Source of the DNA: Nitrospirota bacterium
Lineage (GTDB): Bacteria > Nitrospirota > Thermodesulfovibrionia > Thermodesulfovibrionales > UBA6898
NCBI GenBank assembly: GCA_021814475.1
Contig: JAKAIE010000036.1
Location: forward strand, 1-32,434
Length of the DNA stretch: 32,434 nucleotides
Reading direction: 5' to 3'
Positions 1 to 8,001 of the stretch are shown piece after piece (position 1 is the first letter of the stretch; each line of letters begins with the position of its first letter). The notes under the pieces were generated by a model. The model had not been told where the DNA came from, ran no database searches, and saw nothing but the letters and a program-made list of their open reading frames with translations. A program made the position numbers and the translations under genes.

Positions 1-2
1 AA

Positions 3-416
3 CTGCACGATGCCTTTAAAGATGCCGGTGCGGAGATCGTGACGGTCAGCAACGATACGAAGTTTGTCCACCTTGCCTGGCAGAGAGAGGAGAAGATGCT
101 CGAAAAAGTGAAGTACACGATGGGCGCTGACCCGACGGGCAATCTCTCCAGGATGTTCGGAGTCTATGACGAGGCGACAGGACTTGCGCTGAGGGGTGCG
201 TTTATCATCAGCCCGGAGGGCAAATTATTCAATTCGGAGGTGAATTTCTATAACCTTGGAAGAAATATTGATGAGCTGCTGCGCAAGGTGAAGGCTAACA
301 TTTATCTTGCCGAACATGGGGATGAGGTTTGCCCGGTGAAGTGGCAGGAAAAAGGAGATACTACGCTGAAACCTTCTGCGAAGATGGTCGGCAAGGTGTA
401 CGAAGCAGTCAAATAG
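3..416 (+). CDS. Peroxiredoxin (AhpC/2-Cys type), C-terminal part, 5' truncated by window edge
   Basis: The open frame enters from the window edge and ends at TAG 414-416, so only about 137 C-terminal residues are visible. The segment AFIISPEGKLFNSEVNFYNL followed by a helix like the one before the resolving cysteine, and the motif EVCPVKW near the end, match the C-terminal half of AhpC/TSA-family 2-Cys peroxiredoxins, where this second Cys is the resolving residue that bonds to the peroxidatic Cys of the partner subunit. The peroxidatic Cys lies outside the window. The family reduces H2O2 and organic peroxides. A rubrerythrin gene follows after 35 nt on the same strand, so the two probably form an oxidative-stress unit. 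The family call is fairly safe; the exact subfamily is not. Confidence 0.85.
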   Translation: MHDAFKDAGAEIVTVSNDTKFVHLAWQREEKMLEKVKYTMGADPTGNLSRMFGVYDEATGLALRGAFIISPEGKLFNSEVNFYNLGRNIDELLRKVKANIYLAEHGDEVCPVKWQEKGDTTLKPSAKMVGKVYEAVK

Positions 417-451
417 AAGTATATAAATTCAAGAGGAGGAATTATTTCAGA

Positions 452-946
452 ATGTCAAAGACGATGGAGAACCTGGCCGCCGCATTCGCCGGCGAGTCCC
501 AGGCCAACAGGAAATATCTTGCCTTCGCGGCAAAGGCCGAGCAGGAAGGATACGCCCAGGCGGCGAGACTGTTTAGGGCTGCTGCTGCGGCAGAGACCAT
601 ACACGCCCATAATCACCTTCGGGAACTGGGAGGCATAAAGAGCACCAGGGAGAACCTCGCAGAGGCGATAAGCGGAGAAACGCACGAGTTCATGAAGATG
701 TACCCGCAGATGATCTCCGAGGCCGAGGCCGAGGGCGTAAAGGGCGCACTCAGGAGTTTCAGTTTCGCGAACGAGGTCGAGAAGACGCATGCGGCGTTAT
801 ACGAGAAGGTTCTCGGCGCGCTCGGCAGTAATCAGTCCGCCGATTATTACGTCTGCCAGGTCTGCGGCCATACGGTCGAAAATGAGCCGCCGGACAGTTG
901 TCCTGTCTGCAAGGCCGCAAAAAAGATGTTCTCGAAGATCGACTGA
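452..946 (+). CDS. Rubrerythrin
   Basis: This 164-aa protein has the two-domain plan of classical rubrerythrin. The N-terminal ferritin-like four-helix domain (about residues 1-135) contains E-A...ETIHAHNHL and NEVEKTHA, which carry Glu/His ligands of the diiron site. The C-terminal rubredoxin-like domain has two CxxC knuckles, CQVCG and CPVC, for one Fe(SCys)4 centre. Rubrerythrins reduce hydrogen peroxide in the cytoplasm of anaerobes and microaerophiles with electrons from rubredoxin or NAD(P)H. The start at 452 is chosen because AAGAGGAGGA (431-440) is a strong ribosome site at good spacing; an in-frame upstream extension to 329 would run through the end of the peroxiredoxin gene and is rejected. 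It lies directly after the peroxiredoxin, and a hairpin at 958-990 follows it. Confidence 0.95.
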   Translation: MSKTMENLAAAFAGESQANRKYLAFAAKAEQEGYAQAARLFRAAAAAETIHAHNHLRELGGIKSTRENLAEAISGETHEFMKMYPQMISEAEAEGVKGALRSFSFANEVEKTHAALYEKVLGALGSNQSADYYVCQVCGHTVENEPPDSCPVCKAAKKMFSKID

Positions 947-957
947 CCTTCCGCACG

Positions 958-990
958 TTCAGGGGCGTATCTTTGTGATACGTCCCTGAA
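958..990 (+). terminator. Hairpin after rubrerythrin, terminator-like without U tract
   Basis: A 14-nt arm TTCAGGGGCGTATC (958-971) pairs with GATACGTCCCTGAA (977-990) across a 5-nt loop; the only non-Watson-Crick pair is one G.U. It begins 11 nt after the rubrerythrin stop. No T run follows, so it is either a weak terminator, an mRNA 3'-end stabiliser or a Rho-dependent end. Confidence 0.5.
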
Positions 991-1032
991 CTCATTCCGA
1001 TACCGCCATATACCAATTGACCTCAGGAAAGG

Positions 1033-1038
1033 TATAAT
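1033..1038 (+). promoter_or_regulatory. Possible -10 box (TATAAT) of the PilZ-receiver gene
   Basis: A perfect TATAAT lies 35 nt before the start at 1074. TTGACC at 1017-1022 resembles a -35 box but is only 10 nt away, too close to pair with it, and nothing convincing sits at 17 nt. Only the -10 element is claimed. Confidence 0.35.
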
Positions 1039-1073
1039 AGGGTGGGAAAACAGATGACATACCCTGACGCGAA

Positions 1074-2198
1074 ATGGCGATGATGAGCGCAACGGACACC
1101 AAACGGAGCGAGACGACAGACAACCCGAAGGAAATTCTGGCCCGGATCAGGGCTGCCTCATTGTTCGGGGCGGCGCTTACGGTAAGAAGTTACGGTTTTG
1201 AGTGCCATCTGGGGGAAGCGCATATTACGCAGACCGGACTCGGGGACAAGGGATATTTCCTGATCAGTGCCCAGGATTTTGCCGAGGCAGGCCAGTATTC
1301 TGCCTTTGATTTCAGGGTGACGGCCTATTCAAGCTACATGGAGTTCCACGCCGGTCGATGTCCGGACCTGGACCGTCAGGAGGACGGCATCTTCGGCTTC
1401 CTGCTGCCGGAAGAGGTGACTCTCCACTACAGGAGGAAATTCCCGAGATTTGATCTTGACGAGACATCTCCGGTAAGGATCCGGTTCCAGACGGGCAATC
1501 TTCGGGGCATTTCGCCCCTGGTGCGGGTCGTCGATCTGAGCGAGGGAGGCATCGGATTGCGTGTGCATGATGCGGAATCGATTTTTGGTATCGGGGAGAT
1601 GATAGAGAAGATGGAAATGCTGCTGCCGGGAGAGGAGGCTCTGCCGCTCTCCGGGATGGTGAGGTTCGCCTGCGAGGAACGCTGCGGCCTGCAGTTCATC
1701 CCGAACGATGCCGTTGCCATCTCACAGATTGTCCGGCACCTGCATCGACTCGAAGAGATCGAGAACGTCAGCAAAAAAACATACCGGTCCCTTGCAGGCG
1801 CCGGGAAAGGAGCGCCGACTGGAGGAGGGAGAAGGCGGAAGATCCTGATCGTCGACGATTCTCTCGCGGTGCAGGAGAAATGCAAGCAGTCGTTTTCCTC
1901 GAGCTTTGAGGTGATCCAGGCCTTCGACGGGCTCGAGGGGGTGAAAAAGGCGGTGGAGCAGCTCCCTGATCTTATCCTGATGGATGTCAATATGCCGAAG
2001 ATGAACGGCCTGGAAAGTACACGTATCATCAGGAGCCAGCCGCATACGCGTCACATTCCGATATGCATGTTTACCGCAGAGGGAGACCGGGACGCAGTGG
2101 TGAAGGCGTTGAAGTTCGGGGTCAGGGACTATATCGTCAAGACGGCTGATCCCCGTTTCGTGATAGAGAGAATCCAGAGTATGCTGATCAGCAGCTGA
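1074..2198 (+). CDS. PilZ domain protein with C-terminal receiver domain (c-di-GMP / two-component hybrid)
   Basis: This 374-aa protein has an N-terminal YcgR-like region (about 15-110), a PilZ domain (about 118-225) and a receiver domain (about 256-372). The PilZ signature for c-di-GMP binding is intact: RRKFPR at 120-125 and DLSEGG at 154-159. The receiver has the acidic pair D261/D262, phospho-acceptor D304 in LILMDVNMP, T334 and K356, so it should be phosphorylatable. Known PilZ proteins of this shape (YcgR) brake flagella or act on other surface processes; putting the receiver at the C-terminus lets phosphorylation and c-di-GMP meet in one protein. The output is not evident, as no catalytic or DNA-binding domain is seen. 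ATG codons at 1074, 1080 and 1083 are all possible starts and none has a good ribosome site. It converges (2-nt gap) on the histidine kinase gene. Confidence 0.9.
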   Translation: MAMMSATDTKRSETTDNPKEILARIRAASLFGAALTVRSYGFECHLGEAHITQTGLGDKGYFLISAQDFAEAGQYSAFDFRVTAYSSYMEFHAGRCPDLDRQEDGIFGFLLPEEVTLHYRRKFPRFDLDETSPVRIRFQTGNLRGISPLVRVVDLSEGGIGLRVHDAESIFGIGEMIEKMEMLLPGEEALPLSGMVRFACEERCGLQFIPNDAVAISQIVRHLHRLEEIENVSKKTYRSLAGAGKGAPTGGGRRRKILIVDDSLAVQEKCKQSFSSSFEVIQAFDGLEGVKKAVEQLPDLILMDVNMPKMNGLESTRIIRSQPHTRHIPICMFTAEGDRDAVVKALKFGVRDYIVKTADPRFVIERIQSMLISS

Positions 2199-2200
2199 TC

Positions 2201-2893
2201 TTACGGAAGGTAGACCGAAAAACAGCCCCCGCCGAGGCTGCAGCCGTTTTTAAGTTCGATCCTGCCGCTTTTTCCCCTGTTTTTGTGAAGGCCTGCGACG
2301 ATTGATGCGAAATAGATGCCCAGTCCCGTACTGCCAGTCGAAAAAGACGTTTCCCCGGCCTCCTGACCCGCGATGGTCATCATCTCCTCCGGGTATCCGG
2401 CCCCGTTGTCCTCGACCGAGATGACCAGGTATCCGTTTTCCTCCCGGGCACAGATCCTGAGCATGTTGTTGGCATAACGGTAGGCGTTGTTCAGGATGTT
2501 GTTGATCACGCCCGCGATCAGGTTCCTGTCGAAAAACCAGTAAAGCTCTTCCGGGCAATCGGTCGCCACGTCGATGCCGCGGTAGTCCAGAAGGGGCTTG
2601 TTCTGTATGATCGTCTCCTCGATGAATTCGCAGACAGGGTTGTCCGTGATGGTCGGCACGTACTGGGCACGGTCCATCTTGTAGAGGGTGAGGAGCTGGA
2701 CGAGGTTGTTGTTCAGCCGCTTTGTCTCGTACTGCATCTGGGAGAGGTGTCTCGATGACGGGCAGTTGCGGGGACCGCAATCGCTGACCGTCTCGTCGAC
2801 CGCGGTCAGGATCATGCCGAGAGAATTCTTCATGTCATGGACGATCGATGCGAGTATTTCCGGAAAGTCCCCTTTTCTGTCTGATGTATTCAT
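2201..2893 (-). CDS. Sensor-less cytoplasmic histidine kinase
   Basis: The 230-aa protein consists of little more than a kinase core. The H-box is IVHDMKNSL with H19 as phospho-acceptor, so the dimerisation helix begins almost at the N-terminus. The HATPase domain has an N-box around NNILNNA (131-137), a G1 box DNGAGYP (162-168) and a G2 box TGLGI (189-193). There is no signal peptide, transmembrane segment, PAS or GAF domain. Its input must therefore come from another protein; the receiver-TPR protein encoded 19 nt upstream in the same operon is the obvious candidate partner, either as target or as adaptor. Pairing is inferred from position only. Confidence 0.88.
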   Translation of the reverse strand: MNTSDRKGDFPEILASIVHDMKNSLGMILTAVDETVSDCGPRNCPSSRHLSQMQYETKRLNNNLVQLLTLYKMDRAQYVPTITDNPVCEFIEETIIQNKPLLDYRGIDVATDCPEELYWFFDRNLIAGVINNILNNAYRYANNMLRICAREENGYLVISVEDNGAGYPEEMMTIAGQEAGETSFSTGSTGLGIYFASIVAGLHKNRGKSGRIELKNGCSLGGGCFSVYLP

Positions 2894-2912
2894 GCCGGAT
2901 CTCCCCTTCTGT

Positions 2913-4535
2913 TTATTGCGGCCGCGTCTCCGCGAGCGAGCGGAACATCTGAAGAAGCTGCGGAAGCTTTTTGTGCGCGGGATCGACCTTGCGGATGCGT
3001 TCGATGTACTGTCCGGCCAGTTTCATATGCTGTTCTGTCATGCCCTGCTTCTGCATGAACAGCATGACGGACAGGGCGGCGTTGGCGTTGATGATCTTGT
3101 TGTCGGGCTGGCCCGCTGCCGCCTTTTCGAAGTACTCAATCGCCTCTTTCAGGCGGCCTTCTTCAACGAGACGGACACCGGCGTTATTGATCCTGATGAT
3201 CTCCTGGCGGGTGGCGCTGATGATGTCCGCGCCTTCCTCCGACAGCTTCATGTCGGTGAAAACACCCTGGACCTTCTTGATGACCGTATCGTCTTCGTGG
3301 TGGTTCCTGACGATATCCTTCATCATCTGCGTTCCTTTTTCCGTCTCTCCGACGGTGAAGTAGGCCTTGGCTAGTTCCATCGAAATATCGGGGGAGGTCT
3401 GCTCCGCAAGGTTTTCATACATGTTGGCGGCCTCCTCGAGCGCCTTCCGGCTCTCCTCCCCGCGGTCCAGCTTCTTGTAGACGATCCCTTCGGCGATGGC
3501 TGCCTGCAGGGCCGCGGCATTATCGTTTTTGAACTCGCTCTTGATCGCACCCAGGACATTCAGCGCCTCGTCGCCGGCCTTCTTCTCCACGAGGGTCTTT
3601 GCCAGACCTGTAAAGTCCGTAGGGCTCTTCAGATACGAATTCTTGCCGAGCGTCAAGACGGTTCTGAAGGACTTCTCCGAGGTGTCATAGTCCTCGTTCT
3701 TATAGGCTATTTCGCCGATCGCCTTCTGCCTGAGGATAGACTTGGGAGATATGTCGACGGCGTTGAGCAGGACATCCTGAGCCTCTTTCAGCGCGCCGAG
3801 CTCATCCATCGTTTTTGCGAGCCAGTCGTACGCCTCCATGTATGTGACATTGGTGTCGACCACATACTGGAAGATCTCTTTCGCCTTTTCAAAATTGTTC
3901 AGGTAAAAATACGCCTTGCCGAGTCCGGTCTGTGCCCACGGGAGATCGCGGATCGCGATAACCTCGTTGTAGAGTTCGATAGAGTCATCGTACATCGCGG
4001 CCTTCAGGAGCAGATCCCCCTTGAGCCTGAGATACTCGAACCGGTTTTTCGGATTTTCGGCCAGTTTCCAGTCGCACAGGGTGATCGCCTCCATGTAGTC
4101 CTTCTTCTGTATCGCCCGTTCGATGTCCTCGAAATCCTTCTTCTTCTTCATGACCTTTTCGAGGCGGTTCAGGAGCATCTCTTTCGAAAAAGGCTTGACC
4201 AGGTAGTCATCCGGCTGGTATTCGATGGCGCCCATGACCATCGCCATGGTGTTTTCCGCGGTGCACATGATATAGATGCAGGAATACTTGATGAACCCGC
4301 GGTGCTTTGCATCTTCGAGGATCTGCTGGCCGTCCTTCTTGCCGTCGCCGAGGTTGTAGTCGCAGAGGACGATATCGTATGACTTTATCTCAAGCTTTTC
4401 CATGGCGGCCTCGCCGTTTGAGGCCTCGTCAACGTTCTTCGCTCCGTACGACTCCATCATCTTGCGCAGCGCCTTGCGGAAGTCGCTGAAATCGTCGATG
4501 ACCAGGATCTTTTTGCGGCTCAGATCGACAAACAT
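2913..4535 (-). CDS. Response regulator receiver protein with TPR repeats
   Basis: From the ATG at 4535 this is a 540-aa protein. Residues 8-120 form a receiver domain: acidic pair D14/D15, phospho-acceptor D59 in VLCDYN, and K114 in DYLVKPF. The remainder (about 145-525) is a series of TPR helical repeats (for example AQTGLGKAYFYLNNFEKAKE), a protein-interaction scaffold. No DNA-binding or enzymatic output is present. Proteins of this plan occur widely in proteobacteria next to kinases or chemotaxis genes; their function is poorly known. The frame is open to 4577, but the extra 14 residues do not resemble a receiver N-terminus. The 4535 start has no ribosome site and a TATACT box 7 nt before it (see findings). 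It is followed after 19 nt by the histidine kinase. Confidence 0.85.
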   Translation of the reverse strand: MFVDLSRKKILVIDDFSDFRKALRKMMESYGAKNVDEASNGEAAMEKLEIKSYDIVLCDYNLGDGKKDGQQILEDAKHRGFIKYSCIYIMCTAENTMAMVMGAIEYQPDDYLVKPFSKEMLLNRLEKVMKKKKDFEDIERAIQKKDYMEAITLCDWKLAENPKNRFEYLRLKGDLLLKAAMYDDSIELYNEVIAIRDLPWAQTGLGKAYFYLNNFEKAKEIFQYVVDTNVTYMEAYDWLAKTMDELGALKEAQDVLLNAVDISPKSILRQKAIGEIAYKNEDYDTSEKSFRTVLTLGKNSYLKSPTDFTGLAKTLVEKKAGDEALNVLGAIKSEFKNDNAAALQAAIAEGIVYKKLDRGEESRKALEEAANMYENLAEQTSPDISMELAKAYFTVGETEKGTQMMKDIVRNHHEDDTVIKKVQGVFTDMKLSEEGADIISATRQEIIRINNAGVRLVEEGRLKEAIEYFEKAAAGQPDNKIINANAALSVMLFMQKQGMTEQHMKLAGQYIERIRKVDPAHKKLPQLLQMFRSLAETRPQ

Positions 4536-4657
4536 GTTATATAGTATACCCGATTCCGCGTGCTCTGGGTTGCGCATCGAAGCCCGGATCTCCCGATACT
4601 TTTCATAATGTTCCGAAATGTTCTAAAATAAGCGAAATTTCTTATGAGGTAGGTACC

Positions 4658-5857
4658 ATGCTTGCAGAAAGAGTGAAGAAGATCAAGCCGTCCCCGACGC
4701 TCGCGATAGACTCGAAGGCAAAGGCGATGAAGGCGTCAGGCGTCGATGTCATAAGTTTCGGGGTGGGCGAGCCGGATTTCGACACGCCTGAACATATCAA
4801 AGACGCTGCGATCAGGGCGATGAAGGAAGGGTTTACGAAATATACCGCCGTCGGAGGGATCGACCCCCTCAAGGACGCGATCATCGAAAAACTGCAGAAG
4901 GACAACGGCCTGTCCTATAAGCGCGACGAGATCCTCGTGTCGTGCGGGGCCAAGCATAGTCTGTACAATATCGCGCAGGCCCTGTATGGCCCCGGTGACG
5001 AGGTGATCATTCCGTCGCCGTACTGGGTGTCGTACCCTGACCAGGTCCTTCTGAATGACGCAACCCCGGTCTTTGTCAGGACCTACGAGGCCGATTCTTT
5101 CGTACTGAAGCCCGAGGCCCTCGAAGCCGCCGTGACGCCGAGGACGAAGGCGCTGATCCTAAATTCTCCCTCGAACCCCACCGGCATGCTTTACGACCGG
5201 AAGGCTCTCGAAAAGATCGCCGCACTTGCGGTGAAACACAATTTCTATGTGGTGACCGACGAGATTTACGAGAAGCTGGTGTATGACGGCGCTTGTCATA
5301 TCAGCATCGCTTCCCTGGGGGAGGAGATCAAGGCGCTCTCTCTTGTAGTGAACGGCCTTTCGAAATCCCATGCGATGACCGGCTGGCGGATCGGGTATAC
5401 TGCCGGCCCTGCGGCGATCATCAAGGCGATGACGAATATTCAGAGCCAGTCGACGTCGAACCCGAACTCGATTGCGCAAAAGGCCGCGGTCGCCGCCCTG
5501 ACCGGACCCCAGGATTTCGTTGCGATGATGCATGGCGAATTCGACAAGCGGAGGAAATATCTCGTCGAACAGCTCAATACGATCGAAGGCATGACCTGCA
5601 GGATGCCTGCCGGCGCCTTTTACGCCTTCCCGAACACCTCGAAGATCTATGGCAGAAGATTCGGAGACAGGGTTATCGCCGGCTCGAACGACCTGGCGCT
5701 CTACCTTCTCGAAGAGGCGAAGGTGGCGCTCGTCCACGGTGCTGCATTCGGTGACGATGATTATGTCAGGCTGTCCTACGCCACCTCTCTCGAAGATATC
5801 ATAAGGGGTGTGCAAAGGATTCGTGAGGCCCTCGGCAACCTGAAGGCCGGCAAGTAG
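4658..5857 (+). CDS. aspC: Pyridoxal-phosphate aspartate aminotransferase (class I, subgroup I-gamma type)
   Basis: The 399-aa protein is a full-length fold-type I aminotransferase. Visible landmarks are SFGVGEPDFDTP near the N-terminus, NSPSNPTG (169-176) whose Asn contacts PLP, D201 and Y204 in the DEIYE motif, and the Schiff-base lysine K236 in GLSKSHAMTGWRIGY. This set is typical of the bacterial aspartate (or aspartate/prephenate) aminotransferases related to the Thermus enzyme, which interconvert aspartate and 2-oxoglutarate with oxaloacetate and glutamate in the cytoplasm. Substrate choice cannot be settled from the sequence. GAGGT at 4646-4650 is a suitable ribosome site. Its TAG overlaps the GTG start of era by one base, so the two are translationally coupled. 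Confidence 0.92.
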   Translation: MLAERVKKIKPSPTLAIDSKAKAMKASGVDVISFGVGEPDFDTPEHIKDAAIRAMKEGFTKYTAVGGIDPLKDAIIEKLQKDNGLSYKRDEILVSCGAKHSLYNIAQALYGPGDEVIIPSPYWVSYPDQVLLNDATPVFVRTYEADSFVLKPEALEAAVTPRTKALILNSPSNPTGMLYDRKALEKIAALAVKHNFYVVTDEIYEKLVYDGACHISIASLGEEIKALSLVVNGLSKSHAMTGWRIGYTAGPAAIIKAMTNIQSQSTSNPNSIAQKAAVAALTGPQDFVAMMHGEFDKRRKYLVEQLNTIEGMTCRMPAGAFYAFPNTSKIYGRRFGDRVIAGSNDLALYLLEEAKVALVHGAAFGDDDYVRLSYATSLEDIIRGVQRIREALGNLKAGK

Positions 5858-6744
5858 TGTCTGATACATTCCGGTCGGGGTATGTCTCTCTCATCGGCCG
5901 GCCGAATGTCGGCAAGTCGACTCTTCTGAATACGATCCTGGGGCAGAAGATCGCGATCGTGACGCAGAGGGCCCAGACGACACGCAACAGGCTGATGGGG
6001 GTGAGGACATTCCCGGGTGCCCAGATTATCTTTATCGATACCCCCGGCATCCATGAACCGCAGCACCTTCTGGGGAAGCGCATGGTCAGGACAGCCCGCG
6101 ATGTGCTCAGCGAGATCGATCTTGTCCTCTTCATGACCGATTCCGGGTCTGCTATAGGCAGGGACAAGGAGATTCTGGAACTGCTCCGCGACACCGGCAG
6201 CCCGGTATTCCTCCTGATCAACAAGATCGACAGCATGAAGAAATCCGAACTGCTGCCGGTCATCGATACATACCGCAACCTCTTTCCGTTCCGCGAAATC
6301 ATCCCGGTTTCGGCAAAGAGCGGCGAAGGGGTCGATCAGGTAATCGAAAAGATAAAGGAGCTGCTGCCGCCCGGACCGAAATACTATCCGGACGATATGC
6401 TGACCGACCAGGTCGAGAGGTTCATGGCGGCGGAGATCATCAGGGAGAAGATCATGATGAAGACCTCCGAGGAGATCCCTCATTCGGTTGCGGTAGAGGT
6501 GCTTCAGTGGAAGGAACGGGAGGACGGGCTCGTCTCGATCAGCGCGAATATTTATGTTGAAAGGGAAGGGCAGAAAGGTATTATAATAGGAAAAAACGGG
6601 AAACTTCTGAAGATGATCGGAACGATGGCGCGTCATGATATAGAGCAGTTGCTCGGCACACGGGTCTTCCTCCAGTTATGGGTGAAGGTCAGAAGCGGCT
6701 GGCGTGACGACGGCAGGTCTCTCCAGGAGCTGGGATATGAGTGA
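5857..6744 (+). CDS. era: GTPase Era
   Basis: The 295-aa protein has all GTPase motifs in order: G1 GRPNVGKST (14-22), G3 DTPG (61-64), G4 NKID (122-125) and a SAKSGEG G5 region. A C-terminal KH domain follows with GKNGKLLK, which in Era binds the 3' end of 16S rRNA. Era helps mature the 30S subunit and couples ribosome assembly to growth. The start is GTG 5857, sharing its first base with the stop of the aminotransferase gene; there is no other plausible start close by. Its TGA (6742-6744) overlaps the next gene's ATG. In many bacteria era is linked to recO, as here. Confidence 0.97.
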   Translation: MSDTFRSGYVSLIGRPNVGKSTLLNTILGQKIAIVTQRAQTTRNRLMGVRTFPGAQIIFIDTPGIHEPQHLLGKRMVRTARDVLSEIDLVLFMTDSGSAIGRDKEILELLRDTGSPVFLLINKIDSMKKSELLPVIDTYRNLFPFREIIPVSAKSGEGVDQVIEKIKELLPPGPKYYPDDMLTDQVERFMAAEIIREKIMMKTSEEIPHSVAVEVLQWKEREDGLVSISANIYVEREGQKGIIIGKNGKLLKMIGTMARHDIEQLLGTRVFLQLWVKVRSGWRDDGRSLQELGYE

Positions 6745-7196
6745 TGCTCGTTGAAATGAAGGTGGAGGGCCTGCTCTTCGATCCCCGCTCGAATATGTAT
6801 ATCCTCCTGCTGAAGGCCGCCGATATGGCCGGGACGCTGCCGATATGGATCGGGAAGCCCGAGGCGGATTCGATCGCCCTGGCCCTCGGCAAGGTTGCCA
6901 CACCCCGGCCGCTCACCCACGACCTCGTAAAGAATATCGTCGAAGGCCTCAGGATGAAGATCACCAGGATTGTCATTACCGAGATCATTGACAACACGTA
7001 CTATGCGCTGATCTACCTGAGCGACGGGAAGAAAGAGGTGCTGATAGATTCGCGTCCGAGCGATGCGGTGGCGGTCGCGCTACGGGCCAATGTGCCTATC
7101 TATGTCGAAGAGGGGGTTATGGGGGCGCGCACGGCCGACGAACTCGACGAATGGCTGAAGAACCTCAAACCAGAGGACTTCGGCAACATCATGTAA
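6744..7196 (+). CDS. Bifunctional nuclease (BFN, DUF151) family protein
   Basis: This 150-aa protein matches the DUF151/BFN family across its length: MLVEMKVEGLLFDP, LPIWIGKPEADSIALAL, and the signature IDSRPSDAVAVALRANVPIYVEE. Plant and thermophile members are reported to have RNase and DNase activity, but the catalytic residues and physiological substrate are not firmly known. The start ATG 6744 overlaps the era stop by one base (TGATG); GTG 6741 in the same frame is an alternative adding one residue. It is sandwiched between era and recO with overlaps on both sides, suggesting a role in RNA processing or DNA repair, by context only. Confidence 0.88.
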   Translation: MLVEMKVEGLLFDPRSNMYILLLKAADMAGTLPIWIGKPEADSIALALGKVATPRPLTHDLVKNIVEGLRMKITRIVITEIIDNTYYALIYLSDGKKEVLIDSRPSDAVAVALRANVPIYVEEGVMGARTADELDEWLKNLKPEDFGNIM

Positions 7197-7921
7197 TGCT
7201 CCAGCGCACCGAGGGCATTGTCCTGAGGACGAACTCCTTTGGTGAAGCTGATCTCATTGTTACCTACCTGACGGCTGATCACGGGATTCTCAAGACCTTT
7301 GCCAAGAGTCCGCGGAAGATCAAAAGCAGGTTCGGGAGCAGTCTCGAACCGCTGACCTGTTCAAAGATAGCATTCTGGGGGAAAGAGGACGCCTCACTCC
7401 CCCGCCTGACCCAGTCGGACATCATCCATTCCTTCGAGGCTGTACGGTCGAGCCTGCAGTGTTTCCTCCGCGCCTCCGAGGTTATTGAACTCATCCTCCA
7501 TCTGCTGCCGGAGCGGGACGCCAGCAGAAACGCATATGCACTCCTGATGACGATGCTGCGGTCGTTCGAGCAGGAATGCGGAAACAGGCTGCTTCTTCTG
7601 TACTATAAAATCAGACTGCTGAAGATCGCGGGGTACCTGCCGAAGATCGACGCCTGTGGCCGCTGCGGAGGAGTGAGCAGGTCATTCTTTCTGTCGCACG
7701 GAACCGTGCTCTGCGAAGGTTGTTCCCGCGGCACGGGCGGGGCCTTTCTCCTGTCTGCAGGCGCCGTCAGCCTCTTCACCAATCTGGTTGTGTGGACCAG
7801 CTCGAAGATAGACCGCATCAGACCTTCGGAGCGTCAGATGGATGAATTGTCACGGCTGATCGACGAACACGTCAGGCAGGTGACGGAAAGAAACCTCAAG
7901 ACCAGGGAATTCAGGGTGTGA
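7196..7921 (+). CDS. recO: DNA repair protein RecO
   Basis: The 241-aa protein opens with an OB-fold region typical of RecO (TEGIVLRTNSFGEADLIVTYLT) and carries the zinc-binding Cys set C154, C157, C173 and C176 (CGRCGG and CEGC) found in many RecO proteins. RecO works with RecR to load RecA onto SSB-coated single-stranded DNA in gap repair. The ATG at 7196 overlaps the TAA of the preceding gene by one base; a frame extension upstream to 7151 would overlap the BFN gene and is not needed. Last gene of the aminotransferase-era-BFN-recO operon. Confidence 0.93.
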   Translation: MLQRTEGIVLRTNSFGEADLIVTYLTADHGILKTFAKSPRKIKSRFGSSLEPLTCSKIAFWGKEDASLPRLTQSDIIHSFEAVRSSLQCFLRASEVIELILHLLPERDASRNAYALLMTMLRSFEQECGNRLLLLYYKIRLLKIAGYLPKIDACGRCGGVSRSFFLSHGTVLCEGCSRGTGGAFLLSAGAVSLFTNLVVWTSSKIDRIRPSERQMDELSRLIDEHVRQVTERNLKTREFRV

Positions 7922-7941
7922 TGTCTGGTCAGACCCGGTCA

Positions 7942-7958
7942 CAGGGGGAGGTCCCCTG
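7942..7958. terminator. Small hairpin between convergent recO and dksA-like genes
   Basis: CAGGGG (7942-7947) pairs with CCCCTG (7953-7958) around a 5-nt loop in the 80-nt gap between the convergent ends. No T run follows on either strand, so it is at best a weak or Rho-assisted terminator. Confidence 0.3.
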
Positions 7959-8001
7959 CAGGGAGCCGGGCCTTACGGCAGTATCTGCGGGATAACGAGC
8001 C

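Noticed and set aside
1017-1038. TTGACC and TATAAT as a complete promoter before the PilZ gene
   Set aside because: The spacing is only 10 nt; just the -10 element is kept.
5776-6636. 286-codon open frame antisense to era
   Set aside because: Shadow of the era coding sequence; no ribosome site or family resemblance.
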